A DNA stretch of 12,016 bases from Desulfurococcales archaeon (GCA_027043985.1 JALUDQ010000143.1:1-12016); one strand, 5' to 3'. Positions 1 through 7,205 are shown, counted from the stretch's first letter. Numbers and translations are program-made. Notes: a model not told the origin generated them from the letters alone.

Positions 1-238
1 ATACCTTGTATATTCCGGTCTCACAATACTCTTCTCATTCGCAGTAGGCTACGGCTTCAAGATCCTAAAAGACGTACCAGTAAACGCGCCATCACTAATA
101 GTAGCTGGCATAGGTATGGGACTCATAGTTCTCGGAATAGTAGCGTACATAGATAAAATCATAAGTGGCATAACGGGATATATGAGGCAACGTAAACTCA
201 AGAAACTTCTAGGGCCAGCTGAAGAGGAGGAACTATGA
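1..238 (+). CDS. C-terminal end of a membrane protein (partial, 5' end outside window)
   Basis: The frame starting at base 2 is open from the window edge to a TGA at 236-238 and gives 78 residues. I see two hydrophobic segments (about residues 3-18, and 28-46 after a short polar stretch KDVPVN), then a basic stretch (MRQRKLKKLL) and an acidic tail (EEEEL). This is a polytopic membrane protein ending with a cytoplasmic-looking charged tail. Its stop overlaps the start of the next gene (ATGA at 235-238), so the two are translationally coupled and very likely in one operon. Because the next gene encodes a type IV pilin-like protein, a pilus-assembly membrane platform (FlaJ/TadC/PilC-like) is a natural guess. 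The visible fragment has no motif that proves this. Confidence 0.75.
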   Translation, partial: YLVYSGLTILFSFAVGYGFKILKDVPVNAPSLIVAGIGMGLIVLGIVAYIDKIISGITGYMRQRKLKKLLGPAEEEEL

Positions 239-729
239 CCCGGGCAAGAAAAGCCGTAAGCTTTATAGGAACAATCGTGGTAGCACTAGGCGCACTAATA
301 GCTGCTACTGTAGCCGCTATTATAATAACAACTCTATTTAATGCTATGAGCACTCAACCCTACATTACGGCTGGCGATGCATACTATACCAATGCGACAA
401 ACTTTACACAATTACACGTGCTGTTCTACAATGTCGGTAAGGGAGGAGCATACTTCCAATACATGTACATTTATATTCCAACAAACATTAGTGGTACAAT
501 AAAGACAACTGTAGTTAAGGTCCTCGTTACTGGAGAAGTCATAAACAATACGAGTGGTACAGTAATAGGTTTCGCAAACTTTACGCCAAGCATAGCAATT
601 CAGCCCCAGGGGGTACTCGAAATGGTCATACAAGTAAACAACTTGAATGCCAATACAACAGCTACTAAGATCCTAGGTATAGCCGTATTTGATAGAGACT
701 CGGTTGTCGTGACCTTTGACAAGATATAA
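235..729 (+). CDS. Archaeal type IV pilin-like protein with class III signal peptide
   Basis: This 164-residue protein begins with a short basic leader (MTRARKA) followed by a hydrophobic helix of about 25 residues (VSFIGTIVVALGAL onward). The K-A-V-S stretch at residues 6-9 fits the archaeal prepilin peptidase (PibD/EppA-type) site, with cleavage expected after A7. The helix would form the filament core. The rest (about residues 40-164) is beta-rich and carries seven N-x-S/T sequons, as expected for a glycosylated extracellular head. The protein ends in GIAVFD plus a short strand, a motif that also closes the pilin module of the next gene. The ATG overlaps the upstream stop and is preceded by a strong GAGGAGG Shine-Dalgarno at 224-230. 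It is probably the major or a structural subunit of an adhesive pilus. An archaellin is less likely, because no archaellum genes are visible. Confidence 0.8.
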   Translation: MTRARKAVSFIGTIVVALGALIAATVAAIIITTLFNAMSTQPYITAGDAYYTNATNFTQLHVLFYNVGKGGAYFQYMYIYIPTNISGTIKTTVVKVLVTGEVINNTSGTVIGFANFTPSIAIQPQGVLEMVIQVNNLNANTTATKILGIAVFDRDSVVVTFDKI

Positions 730-754
730 TCATGATATGGTATCGTGGATCCTA

Positions 755-768
755 GCTTCTTATTTCTC
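755..768 (+). terminator. Weak pyrimidine-rich stretch after pilin gene
   Basis: A T/C-rich run (GCTTCTTATTTCTC) lies about 25 bases after the pilin stop. Archaeal RNA polymerase terminates on oligo-T, and this tract is interrupted, so at best it would attenuate. If it works, the pilin would be made in excess over the downstream adhesin. Confidence 0.2.
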
Positions 769-804
769 TAGTGGGAGGTTAAATATTAATAAATCCGCAT
801 AACA

Positions 805-819
805 ATATTTATGTATAAG
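805..819 (+). promoter_or_regulatory. Candidate TATA box for the adhesin gene
   Basis: An AT-rich element, ATATTTATGTATAAG, lies in the 120-base gap between pilin and adhesin. A start about 25 bases downstream (near 840) would give a leader of about 20 bases containing the Shine-Dalgarno at 846-852. A second AT-rich run at 781-794 is an alternative. This is inferred from position and composition only. Confidence 0.35.
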
Positions 820-845
820 TCGGCTAGGCTATACTAGAGAGTAGA

Positions 846-852
846 AGAGGTG
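846..852 (+). promoter_or_regulatory. Shine-Dalgarno that decides the adhesin start
   Basis: AGAGGTG lies 9 bases before the ATG at 862. It also contains the alternative in-frame GTG (850-852), so starting at that GTG would consume the ribosome-binding site. This favours the ATG at 862 as the true start. Confidence 0.6.
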
Positions 853-861
853 TTCAACAGA

Positions 862-3213
862 ATGTCTTTTCTAAGAAAAAAGACTAGGCGTGGCATCACA
901 TTTATAGGTGCAGTCATAATAGCTGTAGCCTTCCTCATAGCAATAATGCTCGCAATCTCATGGATCCTAGGCTCTCAGAGAGCATACTTTACAAAACCCA
1001 ACATGGTAACTGAGAAAGCTGAAGCCTATGGCGGAGGCAATACTCTCTGGCTAGAGATAAAGAACTATGGTATAAGTATTGCCACCTTAAAGGAAATATA
1101 CGTTTATGATACTGAAGCAGGCAAATACTACATAGCATATCCTAATGGAACAATAATAGACCCGGCAAAGAAAACCGTTGTTGGTACAACCGAGATAAAG
1201 CCTCTTTCAGCAAGCGAGGGCGAATACATATATGCAAAACTAATATTCAATGCAGGTGTATTACAAGGAAACCTTATAACAGGTGTAGCAGTATTTGATA
1301 AATCACTTGCACCATGGAAGCTCTACCGACTACACCCACCAGTCACACAACCAGGATATGCCGTCAATGCGTGGAGAGTCAAGCTCTTCATCTTCAACCC
1401 ATCAGACCTAACAATATTCACCGATAACGCAAGCCAATTCCTAGCTGGAACAATAACAAAGAAACCCATAGCCGTAATAACAATAACAAAAAACACACCC
1501 TTCGCGGGACACTTCTTCAACTGGACATGCAACCTAGCAAAAACCTACGGATGGGTGCCAGGAAGCGATGTCGTATTCAGCGATGCTTACCGGAACACAA
1601 TGCTACCATTTTACCGCTACTACTTTAACTGTACAAGCAAGGTAGCAGTATTCATAGTATACTTGAAAAACACTACACTCTTCCCACGGCAAACATATCC
1701 AATATACATGTGGTACGCCCCATACGTAGTAGGTGGTGGAACAGTAACAGTAACCGATCACAGCAATGTCTCAATATACTATATGGCAATAAATAATAGC
1801 TTCCAAGACTTATTCAAAAAGCAACCAGCCTGGGACTATGATAATGGACTAAGATCTAGAATTGCTTGGATAAGAGACTACACTGCAAGTCAACAAATGG
1901 ATCCAATATATGATTACGAGGGAGATATAGAGGATCTTAATGTAACCTCTTATGCGGACTGGCAATGGGATGGAAGCGACCACATCTACTGTACCCAAGA
2001 TCCAGCCGACGGAGACGTACAATGCTCTCTAACATATCTCAACATGACAGACGGCTTCTTCGAGAGGTTTCAAGGAGGAGGCAACTGGTACTACTACAAG
2101 TACCCAGAAGGCTACACATGGTTATTCGAAGTAGCCTTCAACATGACACACGTACCACCACAAGTACCATTCAATCAAACCTATATAACAGCAATGACAA
2201 CAGAACTACACTACTTCTACGGCTGGTGGCTTGGAAGATGGTGGAGCACCCGTGCATGGTATGGATGGATATCAAAGACCTTCGGAGCTACAGCAGCGAA
2301 CTGGGCGATAATAATCTCAACAAGACGGCTTGGTAACCTCGCCCCACCAGACTACTATGTTATGCAACTTAAAAATGTTGAAGGAATAATACTTGTTAAT
2401 ACAAGTATAACAGTCTATTGGAATTCGCCTGATTATGCTTCAGAGACAAGTAGACAGAGTCTATCTCTAACACCTAATACCTCAGTAACTATAACAGTTT
2501 ATAATGATACTACAGCAGGCGTTATAAAACTCATAGTACAGACTGATGTGAGAACATACAATTTCACATTGTATCCTAGTAATAGTAACTATGCCTTCAG
2601 GGTATTATTAATAAATACTACTGGCGGATACATAAAATTATTTGTGAATGCATGGACCGATACAAGCGGTTACGGAGTATACTATGACGACAATGATTAT
2701 CCGGCGCTTGGAAGAAGGCTTATACCGAACAGAGTCGTTAGAGCATACTATATATGGCCTAGATACTTCGCAGTATGGTGGATAGCATCAAAATGGAAAG
2801 ACACGGACTCTACAATATGGGTCGGGAGAGAACTAGAAGCAACATTACAGACAAGAGACTTAACCAAACTAAACTTCAGCAAAATGCAGAGAATAGTGTA
2901 CAGCTTTACAAGTGGAGCAGACTTAGTCGGCACACAGTTTGTATGGATGGGCATAGCTAGCGAAGGAAACAGCATAGACGACGACTTAGGTAATCCACCG
3001 CCACTCCAATTCATAACAGCAGAAGCCAGTGGAGCCTACGGTGACGAGCTAATAGAAGGAAACACTGTCACATTTATGGTAGTAGATACATGTTGGGATA
3101 ATGTCTACGGAACCAACTATTACCTAGTACAAGTAGACTGGGCCAGGGTAATAATAGGGCTAGGCTATATATGGTGGGAGGGTCCAGTACTTGACCAATG
3201 GCCCTGGACATAG
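862..3213 (+). CDS. Large pilin-anchored surface adhesin with DUF2341-like domain
   Basis: The 783-residue protein starts with a class III signal: RRG|ITFIG, with cleavage expected after G11, then a hydrophobic helix to about residue 36. A pilin-like head follows and closes with GVAVFD near residue 140. Residues about 170-290 resemble DUF2341: an opening AWRVK strand, a GSDVVFSD...LPF core near 234, and a TYPIYMWYAP ending, matching the family's 'G(S)D-I-R-F-x-D...LPY...IYMYYG' pattern. The remainder is Trp/Tyr-rich (for example YGWWLGRWW near 453) and ends with a QVDWARV strand, reminiscent of the concanavalin-like sandwiches that often follow DUF2341. There are about 17 N-x-S/T sequons and five cysteines. 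No C-terminal membrane anchor is seen, so attachment would be through the pilin helix. It is probably a minor, tip or adhesin subunit of the pilus encoded upstream. GTG at 850 is a less likely start. Confidence 0.8.
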   Translation: MSFLRKKTRRGITFIGAVIIAVAFLIAIMLAISWILGSQRAYFTKPNMVTEKAEAYGGGNTLWLEIKNYGISIATLKEIYVYDTEAGKYYIAYPNGTIIDPAKKTVVGTTEIKPLSASEGEYIYAKLIFNAGVLQGNLITGVAVFDKSLAPWKLYRLHPPVTQPGYAVNAWRVKLFIFNPSDLTIFTDNASQFLAGTITKKPIAVITITKNTPFAGHFFNWTCNLAKTYGWVPGSDVVFSDAYRNTMLPFYRYYFNCTSKVAVFIVYLKNTTLFPRQTYPIYMWYAPYVVGGGTVTVTDHSNVSIYYMAINNSFQDLFKKQPAWDYDNGLRSRIAWIRDYTASQQMDPIYDYEGDIEDLNVTSYADWQWDGSDHIYCTQDPADGDVQCSLTYLNMTDGFFERFQGGGNWYYYKYPEGYTWLFEVAFNMTHVPPQVPFNQTYITAMTTELHYFYGWWLGRWWSTRAWYGWISKTFGATAANWAIIISTRRLGNLAPPDYYVMQLKNVEGIILVNTSITVYWNSPDYASETSRQSLSLTPNTSVTITVYNDTTAGVIKLIVQTDVRTYNFTLYPSNSNYAFRVLLINTTGGYIKLFVNAWTDTSGYGVYYDDNDYPALGRRLIPNRVVRAYYIWPRYFAVWWIASKWKDTDSTIWVGRELEATLQTRDLTKLNFSKMQRIVYSFTSGADLVGTQFVWMGIASEGNSIDDDLGNPPPLQFITAEASGAYGDELIEGNTVTFMVVDTCWDNVYGTNYYLVQVDWARVIIGLGYIWWEGPVLDQWPWT

Positions 3214-3220
3214 AGCTATC

Positions 3221-3248
3221 AAAAGATCTTTTATCTTATCTCTTATCT
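3221..3248 (+). terminator. Oligo-T terminator region between convergent genes
   Basis: Directly after the adhesin stop there is a perfect 12-base palindrome, AAAAGATCTTTT (3221-3232), continuing into three TTATC units and a TTTT run. This is a good archaeal oligo-T terminator for the + strand. It reaches into the last codons of the convergent gene; the two stop codons are only 29 bases apart. Confidence 0.45.
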
Positions 3249-4472
3249 TTTCCTCTTCAAGGCCAAGATTGCTATCACTGCTATAACTATTATAATAACT
3301 GGTAGTAACCAATAGTTAAACTCGCCATTCTTTATTGTCGTGGTAGTTATAGCAGATCTGTTAGCTGTTATTACTGTGGTTGTATTCTGTATTCTTGTTA
3401 TTATTCGTTCTCCAGCCTTGTATACGGTTATATTGAGTTTTTTCTCTGGCGTCTCGGAATATATTCTTTTACTGGAAATCATTATTAGTTTAAACGTGTA
3501 TGTTCCATTTTGCCATCCATTTACTGGAATATATCGGTACTTATACTCTGCTCTACCTTGTGGCAACACTGGTACACTAGCTATACTTATGTTCTCTAAG
3601 AAACTCCCATTATAGCCTACCACTAGTATTATGCTAACGTTGTTAACTGGCTTATAAACATTCTTTACTACTCCTATTACTTCTGCGAATACTATATTAT
3701 TATCCTTATAGTATGGTAGTACGTCAAAATAGTCAAACCATATAGTTGAAACTGTTAGAAATACTCTTTTTGTTTCGTTTTCTTCTATTACAATTTTTTC
3801 TTCAGCAAGAATCTCACTAGCTAGCATTGCTCTAATAATATATTTGCCCGGTGGTATTGAGATATTAATGTAACCTGACTTATTTGTTATAACAGTGTAT
3901 ACTCCTTTTGGTGTTATTCTAAGCACACTTATCTCGGTAGTAACATGGTTTCCTTCTTTATCTATTGTTTCTGCCACCAGTCTGCCAGTAGGCCCCACTA
4001 CTCTTATTGTTGTTCTCTGACCAGCCCCTGGTACGAGTATTACCTTACCTTCTACGGTCTTCATTATTATGTTCGCATAGACCTTCACCTCATATTCTCC
4101 AGGTATAGCATTGGGAAGCGCCTTAATCTTGATGTATATTATCTTATGTTCTCCGGGCAATAAGGTTACATTTTGATGCGAGAATATTATTTCTATGAAG
4201 TCTGGTGCTTCGTAGCCTAGACTCACGTTTATTGGTTTGTTTGCTGTATTAATTATGGCGATGTATATATCTTTTCCTTCGATAGTAGTATTGGGGGCTA
4301 AGATGTACTCATATTTATAAAATGATCCAGTTATAGCTATTTTTGATAATTCAGATTCAGTATGACTTATTAATGGTGATGACGTGATGGTAAGTATTAC
4401 GATTAATAACATTATGACAAATAGTATTTTATCATTATATATTGTATTCACGATAAACACCAGGTACTTCAT
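3243..4472 (-). CDS. Membrane-anchored surface protein with Ig-like domains
   Basis: I do not recognise a named family for this 409-residue protein. A hydrophobic segment at about residues 16-36 acts as signal peptide or anchor. A first beta-domain (about 40-145) contains 'VTLLPGEHKIIYIKIKALP...PGEYEVKVYA', typical of NEW3/CARDB-like Ig folds. A second (about 155-245) looks like a carboxypeptidase-regulatory-like domain (GPTGRLV...GYINISIPPGKYIIRA). A third (about 250-360) is again CARDB-like (VFAEVIGVVKN...). A Thr-rich linker and a C-terminal transmembrane helix (about 385-404) ending in KRKR form a stop-transfer anchor, so most of the protein faces outward. Several N-x-S/T sequons fit glycosylation. 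The ATG at 4472 has no clear Shine-Dalgarno, and a TATA-like TTAAATAA lies about 35 bases upstream, which suggests a leaderless or near-leaderless transcript. A later ATG at residue 21 is possible. Confidence 0.7.
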   Translation of the reverse strand: MKYLVFIVNTIYNDKILFVIMLLIVILTITSSPLISHTESELSKIAITGSFYKYEYILAPNTTIEGKDIYIAIINTANKPINVSLGYEAPDFIEIIFSHQNVTLLPGEHKIIYIKIKALPNAIPGEYEVKVYANIIMKTVEGKVILVPGAGQRTTIRVVGPTGRLVAETIDKEGNHVTTEISVLRITPKGVYTVITNKSGYINISIPPGKYIIRAMLASEILAEEKIVIEENETKRVFLTVSTIWFDYFDVLPYYKDNNIVFAEVIGVVKNVYKPVNNVSIILVVGYNGSFLENISIASVPVLPQGRAEYKYRYIPVNGWQNGTYTFKLIMISSKRIYSETPEKKLNITVYKAGERIITRIQNTTTVITANRSAITTTTIKNGEFNYWLLPVIIIVIAVIAILALKRKR

Positions 4473-4485
4473 GTGGAAGTTTTCT

Positions 4486-4500
4486 AAGAAGAAAAAAGAT
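4486..4500 (-). terminator. Oligo-T tract after the secreted-protein gene
   Basis: On the - strand, ATCTTTTTTCTTCTT begins 15 bases past the stop of the secreted-protein gene and lies in the 43-base gap before the anchored-protein gene. A T6 run followed by more T/C is a good archaeal terminator signal. It implies that the downstream gene is at least partly transcribed on its own. Confidence 0.4.
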
Positions 4501-4515
4501 TTCTTATTTAATAGA

Positions 4516-5535
4516 CTAACCGTTTATTATCTGATAGTAAATCGCGCCAGTATACGTTCCTGGCATTAGACCGTTGCCTAACTGGACCCACGAGTACAAT
4601 GATAGTATGATGCCTGATTCACTTGTTGGTCCAGGGTCGCTTGTATGTCCTGGTATTGTTTGGTAAACATTAGTTACTAGTAGTGAATCTGTCTCGTTTA
4701 TTGTGGGATCATCGTCTGTTATTAGCTGAAACTCTCCATCGTTGAGTATACCATCTGTATCAAGTACGGCTGTATACCCTGTAGTCGTATTCCATTGTGA
4801 ATCAGTTTTTGTTTGGACACTATAGTTTCCATTAGCTATTAACGTTAAGTTGTATGGATTTTCCTGTGCTGGCGTCGCTGCTGCACCTGGATCAAGGTTT
4901 CCAAAGTCTATTGTTGTTACATCAATACTTATTTCACCATACCATAGCATTGTTAATCCATACATTGAAGCCGTGTAATTGTTTCCACTAGAATCTGTTA
5001 CCTCAACTATTATGTCCCAGTCATCAGATGCACCCGTATTTGCTTCATGAGCTACCTTGCCTGGTATGAAGTGGAGCCACCAGTCGCCTTGTGTTGCTGA
5101 TAGATTTGACGGTGACCTACTATTAGTAGTGTTTATACCCCAAGTGCTACCAGTAGGCCCTATTAGTTGCCAGCCATTTGTTGGATCCCATTGATACGTG
5201 GCCCTTGTTGCTGGATCATCGGTTGCTGGCGGTGTACCTACAGCCGTGTTATTTGTGTCATAGAATAATATCACTTTTATCTGTGCTACGTCTTGTAGAC
5301 TGTTGGAATCTGAGATAGTTATCTTTAAGGCGTATTCTAGCTGTGGAGAAAGTGTTGTTGTCGACGTTGTTTCATCGCTTTCATATAATGCTATGCTTAT
5401 AGTTGGAGCAACATTATTTACCGTATATTGTCCAGTAGCAGAGGTTTCTGCACCATTAACATGTAATATCGGTATTATCGACGCAAGCAATAAGACTATT
5501 AACAACAATGCACTCTTACTTTTACTCGTTCCCAC
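4516..5535 (-). CDS. Secreted two-domain beta-rich surface protein
   Basis: This 339-residue protein has a clear Sec signal peptide (basic start, hydrophobic core at about 9-23, likely cleavage near A29) and no other membrane segment, so it is exported and released or assembled outside. The first domain (about 40-200) looks Ig-like, with 'ISDSNSLQDV' and 'VEVTDSSGN' phrases common in archaeal secreted proteins. The second (about 203-339) opens with IDFGNLDPG and ends with PGTYTGAIYYQI, the layout of small fimbrial or coat-type beta-sandwiches. A D-T-D-G-x-x-x-D-G-E stretch at residues 259-268 resembles a calcium-binding loop. The protein is rich in Thr, Asp and Asn. The GTG start at 5535 is supported by GGGGTG at 5549-5544 with an 8-base spacer. 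An S-layer-associated protein or extracellular filament subunit fits, but no family is certain. Confidence 0.7.
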   Translation of the reverse strand: MGTSKSKSALLLIVLLLASIIPILHVNGAETSATGQYTVNNVAPTISIALYESDETTSTTTLSPQLEYALKITISDSNSLQDVAQIKVILFYDTNNTAVGTPPATDDPATRATYQWDPTNGWQLIGPTGSTWGINTTNSRSPSNLSATQGDWWLHFIPGKVAHEANTGASDDWDIIVEVTDSSGNNYTASMYGLTMLWYGEISIDVTTIDFGNLDPGAAATPAQENPYNLTLIANGNYSVQTKTDSQWNTTTGYTAVLDTDGILNDGEFQLITDDDPTINETDSLLVTNVYQTIPGHTSDPGPTSESGIILSLYSWVQLGNGLMPGTYTGAIYYQIING

Positions 5536-5571
5536 AGCTAGTGCACCCCGCTCCCATATAAAGAGATCGTA

Positions 5572-5587
5572 TATAAAAATTTTTATA
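5572..5587 (-). promoter_or_regulatory. Palindromic TATA region upstream of the secreted-protein gene
   Basis: TATAAAAATTTTTATA is a perfect 16-base palindrome. On the - strand its TATAAAAA half lies about 45-52 bases before the GTG start, so transcription would begin near 5557 and leave a short leader containing the GGGGTG Shine-Dalgarno. The symmetry could also serve a repressor. Confidence 0.45.
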
Positions 5588-5632
5588 CAGTTATAATCTA
5601 TTAAATACAGATTTAATATTATACAATTTAAC

Positions 5633-5662
5633 GGGTTAATATGTTTAATAAAGGGTTAGTAT
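5633..5662. repeat. Two 10-base direct repeats spaced exactly 20 bases
   Basis: GGGTTAATAT (5633-5642) and GGGTTAGTAT (5653-5662) differ at one base and are 20 bases apart, about two helical turns. They lie some 50-75 bases upstream of the TATA region of the secreted-protein gene, a place where an archaeal activator could bind the same face of the helix twice. Confidence 0.3.
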
Positions 5663-5761
5663 TTCTAACTGTTTACAGAAGCAACTATAGTATATAATAG
5701 TAAAATAGTTCACACTAGTACACTAAACTTAATACTTAGACCTAATACAGAATTAAGAGAA

Positions 5762-6247
5762 CTAATACATTGTTCTTATTGCTTTCGTCCTTATAATGTA
5801 TATTATTTCTAATAGTTTCTCTCTTACTCTCTTCTCATCACCTTTTTTAAGTGTCTCTATTAATTCTTTTCCTAATGGAGGTATTCCTATAATTCTTGAT
5901 ACTTCATCAAATAGTGTTCTTAGGAAGGCATCCGCTGACTCAGAGCCCTTGAATTGTTCTCTTACCTGTTTGTAGAATTCCACTGGATTTTTAATCATGT
6001 ATTCTACTAGTTCTTGTGGTTTCCCTATTTTACCTTGCGCTCTTAATCCCGATAATAGTACTACTAACATCGACTCTGTATATGTTTTTGCGATTATTTG
6101 TTTTATTATATTGTATAGTCTATCCCTTACTTTTTCATCTATTCTTATTGATAATTCTTCTATGTCACGCTCGACCGTCTCCCTCACCTCAATTATAATT
6201 ATTCTTTTAGTGGTTAAAGGAGTTATGTTTAATACTGTGGAACACAC
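5762..6247 (-). CDS. Small helical protein of unknown function (possibly NitrOD5-like), coupled to hydrolase
   Basis: This 161-residue soluble protein is predicted to be almost entirely alpha-helical and rich in Glu, Lys and Arg, with no signal peptide or membrane segment. The stretch 'NPVEFYKQVREQFKGSESADAFLRTLFDEV' read in pieces (NPVEFYK, VREQFKGSES, LRTLFDEV) resembles the helix-turn-helix layout of archaeal output domains such as NitrOD5, and a similar VKEFFGGSEE motif occurs in the small protein at 7264-7536. The GTG start lies three bases after the TAA of the metallo-hydrolase gene, in the same reading frame, with GGAGAAGGT in the hydrolase tail as ribosome-binding site, so translation is coupled. 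A regulatory or protein-binding role next to the hydrolase is possible. The family assignment is weak and the exact start could be further downstream. Confidence 0.7.
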   Translation of the reverse strand: MCSTVLNITPLTTKRIIIIEVRETVERDIEELSIRIDEKVRDRLYNIIKQIIAKTYTESMLVVLLSGLRAQGKIGKPQELVEYMIKNPVEFYKQVREQFKGSESADAFLRTLFDEVSRIIGIPPLGKELIETLKKGDEKRVREKLLEIIYIIRTKAIRTMY

Positions 6248-6250
6248 TGC

Positions 6251-7150
6251 TTAACCTTCTCCTACTATGTCATAATATATTCCGAGTAGACTTTTATACG
6301 CGGAACCCTGGAATAATGGGTTATTTTCTCTTACTTTAACGATGTATCGTGTTTCCTCGTCGTTTTCTAAGAGAATTTTGTATATTTTATTGGGATCCCG
6401 GATGCCTTTTCTTACTTGTTCTTCTATTATTTCTTTCCATTCTATTATTTTTCTCTTAGCTCTTTCCAATACCTTTATTCCTTGTTCTAGTGCTAGCCCG
6501 AAATGTGATACTGCTACTTTATCTGGTTTCTCGGCTATTATTTTATCTATGCTTTTTAATGCTAGTCCTGTTTTAAATGGTGGCGGGCTCACAGGATGCA
6601 ATCTGCCATCATAGTATGTTGCTACAGCATCCCCTGTTATCGCTATATTGTCTGGGTAGACTATGTAGACCACATGATGTGGTGCATGTCCTGGAGTATA
6701 TATTGCCCTAACTACTACTTCCCCTAGATTTATGTTCTCGTAATCATCTATACCTTTTACATACTCACTACTTATAGGCTCTGGTTTTCCCTGTAGCTCA
6801 GCAACTTCCTTCCCCAAAACTTTTACTGCTGCATTCCATAATTTTGAGGGATCTACTATGTGTTTAACACCTCTGGGATGAGCTATTATCCTCGTATTAG
6901 CCCCAACCATCTTTACTAGTGATGCTGCTCCACCGCCGTGATCTAAGTGTATATGTGTTAAGGCAATATACTTGAGTTCTTTGGGATCAATTATTTTCTT
7001 CAGCTCTGTGTAGAGTGTTTCTAAAGAACAACGAGGACCAGTATCAATTAATAACGAGTAATTATTTCCTACAGCTAAGTATACTGCTATTTGCCTCTCG
7101 TATCCCAGAGGTTTTACATCTATCTGGTAGATGTGGCTACTTATCTTCAC
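6251..7150 (-). CDS. MBL-fold metallo-hydrolase
   Basis: This 299-residue metallo-beta-lactamase-fold enzyme has the complete metal-binding set: THIHLDHGGG with H66, H68, D70 and H71; PGHAPHH with H155; GDA with D174; and SHFG with H216. The fold normally holds two zinc or iron ions and hydrolyses ester, thioester, phosphoester or lactam-like bonds. The first 45 residues supply the usual beta-strands ending in LLIDTG. After the last histidine comes a helical C-terminal region (about residues 220-299), as in glyoxalase II-like and related MBL subgroups, but the substrate cannot be read from the sequence. It lacks a signal peptide and is cytoplasmic. The GTG start has AGGGGAT at 7162-7156 as Shine-Dalgarno. 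Its stop is three bases before the start of the next gene, and the two form a coupled pair. Confidence 0.88.
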   Translation of the reverse strand: MKISSHIYQIDVKPLGYERQIAVYLAVGNNYSLLIDTGPRCSLETLYTELKKIIDPKELKYIALTHIHLDHGGGAASLVKMVGANTRIIAHPRGVKHIVDPSKLWNAAVKVLGKEVAELQGKPEPISSEYVKGIDDYENINLGEVVVRAIYTPGHAPHHVVYIVYPDNIAITGDAVATYYDGRLHPVSPPPFKTGLALKSIDKIIAEKPDKVAVSHFGLALEQGIKVLERAKRKIIEWKEIIEEQVRKGIRDPNKIYKILLENDEETRYIVKVRENNPLFQGSAYKSLLGIYYDIVGEG

Positions 7151-7190
7151 AACAGATCCCCTAGATTACGTCTTGGAAAAACTGGAGCAA

Positions 7191-7205
7191 TATATTATAT
7201 TAAAT
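7191..7205 (-). promoter_or_regulatory. Candidate TATA box for the metallo-hydrolase pair
   Basis: ATTTAATATAATATA on the - strand lies about 40-55 bases before the GTG at 7150. A start near 7172 would give a leader of about 20 bases with the Shine-Dalgarno. A second TATA-like element, TATAAATA (7227-7220), could be an additional or alternative promoter. Confidence 0.4.

Noticed and set aside
811..837. Mini-ORF of eight codons in the pilin-adhesin gap
   Set aside because: No ribosome-binding site at the right distance, and the ATG lies in the likely TATA region.
1965..2336. Open frame of 123 codons within the adhesin gene, same strand
   Set aside because: Arg/Ser-rich composition, no ribosome-binding site, fully inside a better-supported gene; it is a frame shadow.
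3340..3615. Hydrophobic open frame antisense to the anchored surface protein
   Set aside because: The hydrophobicity comes from reading a Thr/Asn/Ile-rich coding strand backwards; no start signal.
5600..5760. Possible small RNA or terminator in the A/T-rich gap after the small helical gene
   Set aside because: No GC-rich stem, no conserved box motifs and no continuous oligo-T were found; only the direct repeats and promoter are supportable.
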